Positions 50,934-60,240 of a stretch of 64,000 nt of DNA are shown piece after piece. This DNA is from Mycolicibacterium sp. P9-64. GTDB lineage: Bacteria; Actinomycetota; Actinomycetes; Mycobacteriales; Mycobacteriaceae. Position numbers and translations under genes: made by a program. The notes below the pieces were generated by a model that saw nothing but the letters and a program-made list of their open reading frames with translations, had not been told where the DNA came from and ran no database searches. The stretch covers positions 62,001 through 126,000 of the forward strand of contig NZ_NPKO01000013.1 in assembly GCF_008329605.1 (NCBI RefSeq), written 5' to 3'. Positions within the stretch are counted from its first letter, which is position 1. Each line of letters begins with the position of its first letter.

Positions 50934-52277
50934 ATGGCAACCGCCGCACCCAACCAGGCCCGCAAGGCGGGCATCGCTGCCCTGGTCGGCACCACCCTCG
51001 AGTGGTACGACTTCCTCATCTACGGCACCGCCGCGGCACTGGTGCTCAACGGCCAGTTCTTTCCCAACGCCGACCCCACCATCGGCACTCTGGCGGCCTT
51101 CGCCACCTACGCCGTTGGGTTCCTTGCGCGCCCGCTCGGCGGCATCGTGCTGGGCAACATGGGCGACAAGGTGGGCCGCAAGAAGATGTTGATCTTCACC
51201 ATCGTGCTGATGGGTGTGGCCACCACATTGATCGGTGTGCTGCCCAACCACGCAGCCATCGGTGTGTGGGCTCCGATCCTGCTGATCCTGCTGCGCCTTC
51301 TCCAGGGGTTCGGCGCCGGCGGTGAATATGCCGGTGCGGTGGTGCTTTCCGTCGAACACGGGAATCAGAAGCGCCGTGGTCTCGCCGGGGCATGGGCGCC
51401 GACCGGCTTCGCGTTGGCCACTTTGCTTTCGACGGGCGTGTACCAGCTCACCACTTTGCTCCCGGAGGACGCGTTCCAGAGCTGGGGCTGGCGGGTGCCG
51501 TTCCTGCTGGGCTCCGTTCTGTTGATCGTCGGCTACTTCATCCGCCGCAACATCGACGAGACGGCGGCGTACGAGAACGCGGTGCAGGCCGAGGCTGCCG
51601 GCGTTGCGCAGGAGACCAAGATCCCGGTGCTGGAGTCGATCCGCCGCAACCCTCGCAACTTCCTGGTGGTCATCGGCGCCCGGATGGCGGAGAACGGTTT
51701 CGCGTACCTGTTCCCGGTCTTCGCCGTGGGATACGCCGTCAATACCCTGGGCGTGGAGCGCAGCACCACGTTGCTGGCAGTCGTGATTGCTTCAGCCGTC
51801 CAAATCGTGTTCATCCCGATCTGGGCGCACGTCAGCGACCGGATCGGCCGGCGCCCGGTCTATGCCAGTGGAGCGCTGGCTTCAGTTCTGTGGCTGGTGC
51901 CGTTCTTCATGATGCTGGAGTCCTTGAGCACACCGATGCTGATTCTGGGTTTTGTTGTCGGACTGGGCATCCTGTACCCAGCGATGCTGGCGCCTCAGGC
52001 GGCGTACTTCGCCGAGTTGTTCGACACCCGGACCCGATTGTCCGGTTTCGCGTTCGCCCGCGAGATCGGGTCGGTGCTGGCCGGCGGCTTCCTGCCGCTC
52101 ATCGCCACCGCGTTGATCGCCGTGTTCGGACATTGGTGGATCATCGTCGTCTACCTCGGCATCTTGACCGCCCTGACGCTGGTTGCACTGGCCTACGGCC
52201 CGGAGACCAACCGCAGGGAGATCATCGAGGCTGGCGCGGCGAAGGCAGCACAACCACATTCGACGACGGCGGCCTGA
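50934..52277 (+). CDS. MFS transporter, metabolite:H+ symporter (MHS) family
   Basis: A 447-residue 12-segment transporter. LEWYDFLIYGTAAALV at the first helix, GGIVLGNMGDKVGRKKMLI in the loop 2-3 and LRLLQGFGAGGEYAGAVVLS are typical of MHS members that import citrate, shikimate, proline/betaine or similar organic acids. The ATG at 50934 has AAAGGA upstream; the open frame before it is shadow. Position behind the dehydratase suggests it imports that pathway's acid substrate. Confidence 0.9.
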   Translation: MATAAPNQARKAGIAALVGTTLEWYDFLIYGTAAALVLNGQFFPNADPTIGTLAAFATYAVGFLARPLGGIVLGNMGDKVGRKKMLIFTIVLMGVATTLIGVLPNHAAIGVWAPILLILLRLLQGFGAGGEYAGAVVLSVEHGNQKRRGLAGAWAPTGFALATLLSTGVYQLTTLLPEDAFQSWGWRVPFLLGSVLLIVGYFIRRNIDETAAYENAVQAEAAGVAQETKIPVLESIRRNPRNFLVVIGARMAENGFAYLFPVFAVGYAVNTLGVERSTTLLAVVIASAVQIVFIPIWAHVSDRIGRRPVYASGALASVLWLVPFFMMLESLSTPMLILGFVVGLGILYPAMLAPQAAYFAELFDTRTRLSGFAFAREIGSVLAGGFLPLIATALIAVFGHWWIIVVYLGILTALTLVALAYGPETNRREIIEAGAAKAAQPHSTTAA

Positions 52278-52303
52278 GGGGCCGTCGAGGGGCGGGGATC
52301 GCA

Positions 52304-53740
52304 CTACTCGAAGTGCTGTACTGCAGCGTCATCGCCGCGATAGCCGTCCCAACCGGGAGAACCGTTGCGGGCGAACGACACCCATGAGTCATGCATCCGC
52401 CGGGCCAGGCCCTCCGGAACCGGATCAGGCCCCAGCAGCCCCGTCTTCCCGTGCAGCCACGGCGAATCGGCGATGTCGAAGACGAAGGGAAGCTCCACGG
52501 TGTGCGCCGCGCCCAGCTTGCCGCCCAGCGCCGTCGAGCGGAATCCGAAACGATAGACGTAGGTGCCGCGTGCCGAGATCAGCGCGTGCGCCCGAGCCAT
52601 CCGGGCGGAGCCCGCACCGAAGAGCGCCTCGCCGAGCAGGGCCGAGCGTACTTCGCCGTGGCTGGCATGGGGACGGTCGGCAGCCACGGCCGCCACCGCA
52701 GCGTGCGGGTCCGAATGTGTCTGGGCCGCAACGGCCAACACATCAGCGTGTTGTGACGTATCAAAGGTGCCCTGAGGTACGAGATAGAGGTTGCCCTCAT
52801 CGGTGTTGGTGCCGATGAGCAGAGCAACGTCGGCCCCTGGACCGTGCGCCAATGCATCGGCGGGCTGCTGGTCCAGGACGAGGCTGAACGGGCTCAGGCC
52901 CACCAGTGGGTCGGTGGCGGTGGCGGTACGCAGGTCAAGACCGGCCAGCGTGGGCAGCACGGCGACGAACTGTTCATCGGGAATGTCTGCGAGCCCGTCC
53001 GCGGTGGGTTGCACGCCCAGCTCGGCGGCCGCAGCGCGGGCGACTCGTGCAGCCTGCTCAGGTGTGAACGCACCCGTGCCGCTGCCGCTCTGCATGACAG
53101 CCTGGTGGAACAACCCGGTGGCCTCCGACGTGGCGAGCAGGGCCCCCACCAAAGTGGCGCCGGCGGACTGGCCGAACAGGGTGACGTTTCCGGGGTCACC
53201 ACCGAAGGAGCTGATCGTGTCGCGGACCCACCTCAGCGCGGCCAGCACGTCGAGCAGCCCGCGGTTGCGCGGCGCTCCGGGGACATCGAGAAACCCGGCG
53301 ACCCCCAAGCGGTAGTTGAGGGTGACGAGCACGACGCCGTCACGGGTGAATGCCCGGCTGTCATACAGCGCGGCCTGCGATGACCCGGTGACGAATCCGC
53401 CGCCGTGGACGAACACCATCACCGGTCGCGCCGCGTCGTCGGCGGCGGGAGTGTGCACGTCGAGCGTCAGGTAGTCCGTGCCGCGCACCCACCCGGGGCC
53501 GAAGTACGGCTGCATGTCGAGTGCACCGAAGTCACGGACCGGCTGCGGCGCCGTCGCACCGTGACCCGTCGCGCCGCGGACGCCGTCCCAACCCGGGTGC
53601 GGTGCCGGTGGAGCGAAACGGGCAGCTCCCGTCGGGGTTGCGGCATAGGGGACGGCGCGGTAGCGCTCGCCGCTCTGGTCGCGGATGCCACCCACCGCGC
53701 CGGATGGGGTTTGGACGACGGCAGTGTTGCTCTGAGACAA
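52304..53740 (-). CDS. Type B carboxylesterase
   Basis: A 478-residue esterase of the carboxylesterase/para-nitrobenzyl esterase family: FVHGGGFVTGSS oxyanion region, nucleophile FGQSAGATLVGAL, acid in IGTNTDEGNLYL and base histidine in GAAHTVELPFVFD. All catalytic elements are present. No signal peptide, so it acts in the cytoplasm. It is convergent with the MHS transporter and upstream of nothing on its own strand within the block; an MBL-fold hydrolase gene precedes it by 24 bases, so the pair is probably co-transcribed. Confidence 0.9.
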   Translation of the reverse strand: MSQSNTAVVQTPSGAVGGIRDQSGERYRAVPYAATPTGAARFAPPAPHPGWDGVRGATGHGATAPQPVRDFGALDMQPYFGPGWVRGTDYLTLDVHTPAADDAARPVMVFVHGGGFVTGSSQAALYDSRAFTRDGVVLVTLNYRLGVAGFLDVPGAPRNRGLLDVLAALRWVRDTISSFGGDPGNVTLFGQSAGATLVGALLATSEATGLFHQAVMQSGSGTGAFTPEQAARVARAAAAELGVQPTADGLADIPDEQFVAVLPTLAGLDLRTATATDPLVGLSPFSLVLDQQPADALAHGPGADVALLIGTNTDEGNLYLVPQGTFDTSQHADVLAVAAQTHSDPHAAVAAVAADRPHASHGEVRSALLGEALFGAGSARMARAHALISARGTYVYRFGFRSTALGGKLGAAHTVELPFVFDIADSPWLHGKTGLLGPDPVPEGLARRMHDSWVSFARNGSPGWDGYRGDDAAVQHFE

Positions 53741-53764
53741 GGGTTCTCCTGGGTGAGTGGTCGA

Positions 53765-54670
53765 TCAGCTGATCCGGGCGAAGTCCGCCCAGCCCTTGAT
53801 GGCGAAGCTAGAACCGTCGCGGACCACTTCGACAGCGCCGTGTCCACCGAGGTGCGCCGGGAACAGCAGCGCATTGTCGTCGCTGGCGCGACCCAGCAGC
53901 TCGTGTCTGGTGTTGCGTGCTTCCGTGGGGTCCTCGCAGAAACAGCTGTTGGTGTGTGGTGTGACGATCTGCAGCGGGGTGTGGATGAGATCGCCGACGA
54001 ACACGGCTCGGTCTGCACCGGATTCCAGTGTCAGGACCGACGAGCCGGGGGTGTGACCTGCCGCGAGGTCCAGCCGCAGATTCTTGTCGATCTGGTAGGT
54101 CTCGTCCCACAGATGGGTCAACCCAGCTTGGTGGACCGGGGTGACGCTGTCTTCGAACACATTCATACTTCCGCGGCTAGCGGTGGGTTTGTGGACATTG
54201 GCCGGGTTCCAGAACTCGAAATCGCGTTGTGACATCAGGTAGGTCGCGTTCGGGAAGGTGGGTACCCACGTCGAACCGTCCAGACGGGTGTTCCAGCCCA
54301 CGTGGTCGATGTGCAGGTGGGTGTTGATCACCACGTCGACGTCCTCGGGCGCAACGCCTGCGGCGGCCAGATTCTCGAGGAACGCGGTGTCGAGGTGGTT
54401 CCACACCGGGACATACGGCCGTTCCTTGTGGTTGCCGACACCGGTGTCGACCAGGATGGTGCGTCCCTCGCTGCGCAGCACCCAGGTCTGGATCGCCGAG
54501 ATGCACTGATCGGTGCCCGGATCCCAGAAATCAGGGGCCAGCCAGTGCTTGTTGGCTTCCCAGTCGTGCTCGGTGCTGTCCGGGAAGAAGTCTGCGGGCC
54601 CCATCTGCACGGAGCCGTAGTACTCCTTGACGCGGGTAACGGTGACGTCGCCCAATTCGATCTGTTCCAT
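53765..54670 (-). CDS. Metallo-beta-lactamase-fold hydrolase
   Basis: A 301-residue MBL-fold protein. The zinc motif is THLHIDHVGW, with further ligands in AGHTPGSSVL and VGDLIHTPLQ, and the terminal histidine in FPAHLGGHG. The type resembles N-acyl-lactone or other ester/lactone hydrolases. ATG 54670 has AGGGAGTC upstream; the frame open to 54733 is not family-like. Paired with the carboxylesterase and divergent from an XRE regulator. Confidence 0.85.
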   Translation of the reverse strand: MEQIELGDVTVTRVKEYYGSVQMGPADFFPDSTEHDWEANKHWLAPDFWDPGTDQCISAIQTWVLRSEGRTILVDTGVGNHKERPYVPVWNHLDTAFLENLAAAGVAPEDVDVVINTHLHIDHVGWNTRLDGSTWVPTFPNATYLMSQRDFEFWNPANVHKPTASRGSMNVFEDSVTPVHQAGLTHLWDETYQIDKNLRLDLAAGHTPGSSVLTLESGADRAVFVGDLIHTPLQIVTPHTNSCFCEDPTEARNTRHELLGRASDDNALLFPAHLGGHGAVEVVRDGSSFAIKGWADFARIS

Positions 54671-54797
54671 GTGACTCCCTTGGTCATCGGCGGTGCTCAC
54701 ACGAGTCTGTCGACGTGCCCGGTGGGCAACCACACCTCGTTGGTCCTATCCCTGACAGGGGGTGGCTGGGATCCCATGGCGCACGGATACTGAAGAG

Positions 54798-55688
54798 ATG
54801 GACGGACCTGGGCCACTCGGAGAATTTCTGCAGGCTCGGCGCGCCCATACCCGCCCCGAGGACATTGGCCTGCAGGACTTCGGTGCGCGCCGCCGGGTGC
54901 AGGGGCTGCGGCGCGACGAGGTGGCGCACCTGGCAGGAGTCAGCGTGTCCTACTACACGCGGCTTGAGCAGGGGATCTCGCGCGGCGCGTCCCCGGAGGT
55001 CCTGGATGCGATTGCCGGTGCGCTGCAATTAGATACGCACGAACGTGAACACCTCGAACGGTTGGCAGGCGCTGCCCGGCGGGCACCTCGGCCGCGGCGC
55101 CCGCGGCCAGAGAAGGTGAGTAACGAAACGCGGGATCTGCTGCGCGCCCTCGACGGGACGCCAGCGCTGGTTCTGGGTCGGCGCACCGATGTCTTGGCGT
55201 GGAATCACCTGGGGCACGCGCTGCTGGCCGGACATGTGGACCGGAGCGCCGTCGACGATGTGGTGAACCGGCCCAACATGAGCCGAATGGTGTTCCTGGA
55301 CGGACACGAGCGTGAGCTCTACACGGACTGGCGACGCAAGGCCAGAGCAGTGGTGGGAAATTTGCGTATTGCCGTGGGGCGGCATCCGGACGACCGTGAC
55401 CTTGCCGCTCTCATCGGTGAGCTGACGATGAAGAGCCCGGAATTCGTCACCATGTGGGGCGATCATCGGATCACGCCCTGCGACGCCGCGTCCTACGACC
55501 TGCACCATCCTGTGGTCGGCGCCCTGACCGTCACCCAGCAGACGCTGGCCATCGCGCGCTCGCCTGGTCAGAGTCTGATCGTGGTCACCACCGTCGCGGG
55601 GTCACCCTCGGAACGGGCTCTGACGCTGTTGCGCAGCCTCGGCACACCCGTGGACGACCGTCAGCTGCCCGAGAAGTCCCGCGCCTGA
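54798..55688 (+). CDS. XRE-family regulator with MmyB-like ligand domain
   Basis: A 296-residue regulator: helix-turn-helix at about residues 30-75 (QGLRRDEVAHLAGVSVSYYT, RLEQGISRGASPEVLDAIAG) and a C-terminal MmyB-type domain from about 110 (ALVLGRRTDVLAWNHLGHAL). Such proteins are common in actinobacteria and often sit next to the reductase or hydrolase gene they control; here the divergent MBL-fold/esterase pair is the likely target. ATG 54798 gives the family N-terminus (GPLGEFLQARR). Confidence 0.87.
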   Translation: MDGPGPLGEFLQARRAHTRPEDIGLQDFGARRRVQGLRRDEVAHLAGVSVSYYTRLEQGISRGASPEVLDAIAGALQLDTHEREHLERLAGAARRAPRPRRPRPEKVSNETRDLLRALDGTPALVLGRRTDVLAWNHLGHALLAGHVDRSAVDDVVNRPNMSRMVFLDGHERELYTDWRRKARAVVGNLRIAVGRHPDDRDLAALIGELTMKSPEFVTMWGDHRITPCDAASYDLHHPVVGALTVTQQTLAIARSPGQSLIVVTTVAGSPSERALTLLRSLGTPVDDRQLPEKSRA

Positions 55689-55691
55689 GGC

Positions 55692-56801
55692 TCACTCGAA
55701 GATGTCGGTGGGCACCATGGCCGACACCAACACGTTGGGCACGTCGACAATTTGGCTGATGCGCAGGTCGACGGCCACGCTGCACAGCGCATACGCCTGC
55801 TGACGGGTGAAACCGCGCTCATCGGCCAGGTAATCGACCATCAGGCGCAGTGCGTTTCGTGTCGCCAGATTGAGATTTTCCGGGTGGATCCGGCCGTCGT
55901 CGTCTACCGGCACACCGGTCACTGCGAAGTGCGGCCGCGCGGCCACCTCCGGCGGTCCCGCCGTGAGGCGCTCGTAGCGCAGGTAGCGCACCCCGCCCGA
56001 CGTCGCCGCCCGCTTGCGCAGGTCGAACCTCACCACCACTCTCGTGGTGGTTTCCACCGCGGCACCGCAGGATTCGCCGTCGCCCTGCGCGAAGTGCCCG
56101 TCGCCGACGGAGAACAACGCGCCCGCAACCCAGACTGGCAGGTACACCCGGCTACCTGCGGTCAAGTGCTTGATGTCGATGTTGCCGCCTGCCTCGGTGG
56201 GGCAGATGGTGCGCCGCCCCGGGTCCCCCGGGAGGTCCGGTGGCACCGCCGAGATGGGATTCGGCAGTTCGACCAGCCCGCCCTCCTTCGCCACCTGTTG
56301 TTCGGCGGACCTACTGCGCTCGAACAACTCTCGCGACGGTGCGACCCCCATCACCCCCATGAAGGGGGCCGCCGGCAAGCGCACGCCTGGAAGGTCCGCC
56401 GAGCGGGCGAACCCGTCGGCGATCTCCCAGCGCACGATGTGCGGTTCGGTGAATTCGTCACGCAGGAAACCGAATCCGGGAATGTTCAGGGTGGCGCCGA
56501 AGTCGCCGGTCTCGACCGACAACACATCGACCACCAGGAGGTCACCGGGTTCGGCGTCCTCGACGTAGACCGGGCCGGTCAACGGGTGGATCCTGGCGGT
56601 ATCCATGGCCAGCACGTCCGCAGCCGTCGAATCCCGGTTGATCTGGCCGTCGTAACCGTCGCGAGCTCGCAACGCGACGGTGTCGCCCGGCGCGCACCGC
56701 AGCACCGCGGGGATGTCTGGATGCCAGCGGTTGTGACCTGCTCGCGGGTCGTCAACCAGTGACTTGGTGAGGTCCAGTTCGATCTCGTGCACGTGGCTCA
56801 T
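55692..56801 (-). CDS. Acetamidase/formamidase family protein
   Basis: A 369-residue FmdA/AmdA-family amidase: HNRWHPDIPAVLRCAPGDTV, GPVYVEDAEPGDLLVVDVL, FLRDEFTEPHIVRW, TEAGGNIDIKHLTAGSRVYL, GALFSVGDGHFAQGDGE and the C-terminal AYALCSVAVDLRISQIVDVP. It hydrolyses short amides such as formamide or acetamide to ammonia and the acid. The ATG at 56801 overlaps the amidase stop (ATGA); about 200 codons of open frame upstream are shadow. A small-amide product of the upstream amidase may be its substrate. Confidence 0.87.
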   Translation of the reverse strand: MSHVHEIELDLTKSLVDDPRAGHNRWHPDIPAVLRCAPGDTVALRARDGYDGQINRDSTAADVLAMDTARIHPLTGPVYVEDAEPGDLLVVDVLSVETGDFGATLNIPGFGFLRDEFTEPHIVRWEIADGFARSADLPGVRLPAAPFMGVMGVAPSRELFERSRSAEQQVAKEGGLVELPNPISAVPPDLPGDPGRRTICPTEAGGNIDIKHLTAGSRVYLPVWVAGALFSVGDGHFAQGDGESCGAAVETTTRVVVRFDLRKRAATSGGVRYLRYERLTAGPPEVAARPHFAVTGVPVDDDGRIHPENLNLATRNALRLMVDYLADERGFTRQQAYALCSVAVDLRISQIVDVPNVLVSAMVPTDIFE

Positions 56802-58324
56802 GATGCCCCATCCGCCGCAGCGGGAAAGCCCCCGCGGGCCTGCTCGAAGGTGTGCGCAACCCGCAGGACCGTGGCATCGTCGAGGTGGCGGCCCACGATC
56901 ATCATGCCGACCGGCAGTCCGTCGACCACACCGGCCGGGACGCTGCACGCAGGGTGGCCCGTCACGTCGAAAGCGGCGGTGTTGGCCATCATCTCCAGTG
57001 CCCGCGCTAGGTACTCGTCCAGTGGCGCGTCGCGGCCCGGTATCGGGCTGGCAAGGATCGGAGTGGTGGGCATGACGAGGACGTCGAAGCGCGACAAGGC
57101 CTCGTCGTAGGCGGCACGCAAGCGCGGAACGAGGTTGCGTGCCATCGCATAGTGCACGCCGTGGTGCCGGTCGAGGGTGTGGCGACCGGCCAGCAACACC
57201 AGCTTCACCGTGTCTGGGAAGGAGGAGCCGTTGGAGCGGCGGCTTCCGTAGTGCGCTATGAGCGCGGTGTCGTACCAGCCCTGCCAGTTCCTGCCGTAGG
57301 CGTTGCCGTCGACCATCTGGGCGGTACCACCCTCGACGGCGATCACGTCCCAGATCTGCTTGCCGTGGCGGTGCCAGGGTACCGAAACCTCCTCGCACAG
57401 AAGTCCTTCGGCGCGCAGGACATCGATGGCGCCGCGGACGGCGGCGTCGACACCGGGAACCGACTCCGGATGCCCGAAGCCCTCGGCCAGCACGCCCACG
57501 CGTAGCCCGGGCGTGGGCCGGGTCAGCGCGTCGGTGAACGACGTTTCTCCGCCGTAGGCACGCTGCCGGGGATCCAGGCCGTCGGGTCCGGCGATCACGT
57601 CGAGAACAAGCGCCGCGTCGGCGACGGTGCGGGTCATCGGACCGAGGTGGTCGAGGGTCTGCTCGATGGGAAATGCGCCGGTGTAGGGGACCAGCCCGTG
57701 GGTCGGCTTGTGTCCGACGATCCCGGTGAACGCGGCAGGCAGCCGCACCGAGCCGCCCTGGTCACCGCCGATGGCCAGGTCGACGGCCCCAGAGGCGACC
57801 AGAGCGGCACTGCCGCTGGAGGATCCGCCCGAGGTGCGGGTGTGGTCCCAGGGATTTCGCACAGGGCCGGTGGCGGCGGTATGCGACGCTCCGGAGAAGC
57901 AAAGGTCCTCGCAGACGGTCTTGCCCGTGATGGTGGCGCCGGCGGCCAGCAGCCGGGCGACCACGGTGGCATCACAGTCCGGGACGTAGCCTTCGACCAT
58001 CGCTGAGCCGTTCATCATCGGCACGCCGGCAACCGCGATGTTGTCCTTGATGCCCACGGTTCGGCCGGCAAGCGGACCCGCGCCGGTGGAGGTGATGTCG
58101 CATGTGACGTACCAGGCGCCCAACGGGTTGTGGGCCGGCTGCGCCCAGGCGCGTGTCATGGTGGGCGGCTCGATCTGCCCGTGCAGTTCGGCGACCACAT
58201 CCCAGGAGGCCAGCATATTCTCGACGTGTGGGGCGAACTCTGCCAGTTTAGTGGCGCTCAGGTTGAGACCGTATGCCGCAGAGATGGTTTCGAGTTCTTC
58301 GGGTCCTGGACGATGCACGGTCAT
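56798..58324 (-). CDS. Amidase signature family enzyme
   Basis: A 508-residue amidase with the Ser-Ser-Lys triad: lysine in VGIKDNIAVAG, serines in TSGGSSSGSAALVASG and GGDQGGSVRLPAAF. The N-terminal helical part is typical for the family. It hydrolyses amides or carbamate-like bonds. It follows the ABC binding-protein gene by 2 bases and overlaps the formamidase gene by 4, so all five genes from the ATPase to the formamidase form one operon for import and cleavage of an amide. Confidence 0.9.
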   Translation of the reverse strand: MTVHRPGPEELETISAAYGLNLSATKLAEFAPHVENMLASWDVVAELHGQIEPPTMTRAWAQPAHNPLGAWYVTCDITSTGAGPLAGRTVGIKDNIAVAGVPMMNGSAMVEGYVPDCDATVVARLLAAGATITGKTVCEDLCFSGASHTAATGPVRNPWDHTRTSGGSSSGSAALVASGAVDLAIGGDQGGSVRLPAAFTGIVGHKPTHGLVPYTGAFPIEQTLDHLGPMTRTVADAALVLDVIAGPDGLDPRQRAYGGETSFTDALTRPTPGLRVGVLAEGFGHPESVPGVDAAVRGAIDVLRAEGLLCEEVSVPWHRHGKQIWDVIAVEGGTAQMVDGNAYGRNWQGWYDTALIAHYGSRRSNGSSFPDTVKLVLLAGRHTLDRHHGVHYAMARNLVPRLRAAYDEALSRFDVLVMPTTPILASPIPGRDAPLDEYLARALEMMANTAAFDVTGHPACSVPAGVVDGLPVGMMIVGRHLDDATVLRVAHTFEQARGGFPAAADGAS

Positions 58325-58326
58325 GG

Positions 58327-59361
58327 TCAGCCCGCCTCAAGCGCGTCGCGGGCCTGGGTGGCCAGTTCGGTGTTGACGTTGTTCTCATACGACGTCGCAT
58401 CCGAGGGGTAGGCCGCGATGTTCTTGGTGAACAACGAGATCTCCATGTTGCGGTCCCATGACTCCTTGGTCACCGTGATGTCCTCGGCGTAGCCCTTCGC
58501 GTCGATCTCCCGTTCCACGGCGGCCGCGACGACCTCGCGGGGCAGATCGGAAAAGTACTTGGCGGCGATGTCGATGGTGGCCTCGGGGTTGGCGTAGATG
58601 AACTTCGACGCCTTGGCGATCGCGGTGACCACACCTTGGGCGGATTCGGGGTTGCCCTGCAGGTACTTCTCCGTGGTGGTCAGGCTGGAGAAGGCGAAGG
58701 GGTACCAGTCCGGATTGGCGGGAAAGGAATACACGACCTTCAGGCCCTGGTCCACCACCGCCTGGCTGACGGTCGGCTCGAAGGACAGGGCCAGGTCGGC
58801 CTGCCCGCCTGCCACGGCGGCGAGTTCACTGCCGAGCGCGACGTTGACCATCGTGACGTTCTTCAGGCCCTTTTGGTCGATCAGGTATTTCATGAAGGCC
58901 CAGCTGGTGTCGGGTTCCGGACTCACCACCACCTTCTTGCCCTCGAACACCGACGGGTCGTTCACTGTGGCGCCGGCGCCACCGCGGCCGATGACGAACA
59001 CCGACGGAGCGTTCTGGATGGCGGCCACCACCACACCGGGGCCTCCGTTTTCGTGTGACTTCGGCACGAAGACCGGATCCTGGATGGAGAACTCGGCCGA
59101 TCCGCCGAGGACCGCGGTCCAAGACTGGGTGCCACCGCCGCCGGTGGCGATCTCGACGGTCACCCCTTGTTCCTTGAAGTAGCCGTTCTCCTGGGCCACG
59201 TAGAGCGGCAGGTAGAGCAAGGACTGGAAGGCCTGGCTGATTCGGACGGTGGTCGTGCCGTCCGCCGACTTGGCAGGTTCGCTGCCGCAGGCCGTGGCGA
59301 GGAGCACCGTCACCGATGTCGCGGCAACGGCCAGCTGCCGGAGGAGCTTTCGGGTATTCAT
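58327..59361 (-). CDS. ABC transporter 3 substrate-binding lipoprotein (NMT1/SsuA type)
   Basis: A 344-residue binding protein. The ATG at 59361 is preferred over ATG 59367 because GGAAAGG then has the right spacing. A signal peptide with lipobox TAC (Cys25) follows. ISQAFQSLLYLPLYVAQENG and YFKEQGVTVEIATGGGG are the start of the periplasmic domain of nitrate/sulfonate/taurine and thiamine-precursor binding proteins. With the amidase and formamidase downstream, the ligand is probably an amide or heterocycle. Confidence 0.87.
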   Translation of the reverse strand: MNTRKLLRQLAVAATSVTVLLATACGSEPAKSADGTTTVRISQAFQSLLYLPLYVAQENGYFKEQGVTVEIATGGGGTQSWTAVLGGSAEFSIQDPVFVPKSHENGGPGVVVAAIQNAPSVFVIGRGGAGATVNDPSVFEGKKVVVSPEPDTSWAFMKYLIDQKGLKNVTMVNVALGSELAAVAGGQADLALSFEPTVSQAVVDQGLKVVYSFPANPDWYPFAFSSLTTTEKYLQGNPESAQGVVTAIAKASKFIYANPEATIDIAAKYFSDLPREVVAAAVEREIDAKGYAEDITVTKESWDRNMEISLFTKNIAAYPSDATSYENNVNTELATQARDALEAG

Positions 59362-59363
59362 GA

Positions 59364-60197
59364 TCATGACCTTTCCCAGTGACCGAGGAAGCGCTCCAGG
59401 GCGCTGACGAGGAGGTTGAAGACCAGCACCATGACCATGACGATGGCGATGCCGGCGATGACGAGGCTGATGGTGAAATTGGAGCTGCCGAGCAGGATCA
59501 TGTGACCCACGCCGGCGTCGGAACTGATGTATTCGCCAACGATCGCGCCGACCAGTGCGAAGCCGATGTTGAGCTTCAAACCCGATACCACCCATGTCAT
59601 CGCGGACGGCACAACGAGTTTGCGGAAGATCTGGGAGCGGGAGGCACCGAACGACTTCATCAGGTTGATCAGGTCGGGATCGGTGCGTCGGGCGCCACGG
59701 TAGGAGGTGGTCAACGACACGACCACACACGAGAACGCGACGATCACCACCTTGGATGTCATCTCGGTGCCGAACCAGATGATCGTCAGCGGTGCGACCG
59801 CCAGAACCGGGATCGACCCGATGGCGGCGATGAACGGTGATGTCAGATCGGCGACGAACTGCGAGTACCACAGCAGCAGACCGAGGACGGATCCACCGAC
59901 GGCGCCGATCAGGAATCCGAGGATGACCTCCATGCTGGTGACGCCTATGTCGGACCACAGCTCACCGGAGATCGCGCGGGTATGCAGTACGTTCCACACC
60001 GCGCTGGGGCTACCGAAGAGGAACGAGCTGATGGCACCGCTGCGGGCGCCGAATTCCCACGCGGACAACGCTGTTACCACGATCAGGACCTGCATGGTGT
60101 GCAGGATGATCCGCCGGCGGCGCGGCGACGCGGTGGCGGTCCGCTGCCGGAGCGGCCGTGTGGGGGCGGCCGACGGCTCGGTCAGTACGGTGGTCAT
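59364..60197 (-). CDS. ABC transporter 3 permease (SsuC/TauC type)
   Basis: A 277-residue permease with about six hydrophobic segments and the EAA-type loop at LMKSFGASRSQIFRKLVVPS. FIAAIGSIPVLAVAPLTIIW and FGTEMTSKVVIVAFS are standard for the taurine/nitrate family. ATG 60197 has AGGAGG upstream. The open frame further upstream (to 60452) is shadow of the ATPase gene. Its TGA is 2 bases from the binding-protein start. Confidence 0.9.
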   Translation of the reverse strand: MTTVLTEPSAAPTRPLRQRTATASPRRRRIILHTMQVLIVVTALSAWEFGARSGAISSFLFGSPSAVWNVLHTRAISGELWSDIGVTSMEVILGFLIGAVGGSVLGLLLWYSQFVADLTSPFIAAIGSIPVLAVAPLTIIWFGTEMTSKVVIVAFSCVVVSLTTSYRGARRTDPDLINLMKSFGASRSQIFRKLVVPSAMTWVVSGLKLNIGFALVGAIVGEYISSDAGVGHMILLGSSNFTISLVIAGIAIVMVMVLVFNLLVSALERFLGHWERS

Positions 60198-60240
60198 CTG
60201 TCCTCCTGGGTGAGGTGAGGAAGTGTGCGGCCGGTGGGGT

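Noticed and set aside
56802..57398. N-terminal extension of the formamidase
   Set aside because: It is the shadow of the amidase gene; the ATGA overlap and the family N-terminus fix the start at 56801.
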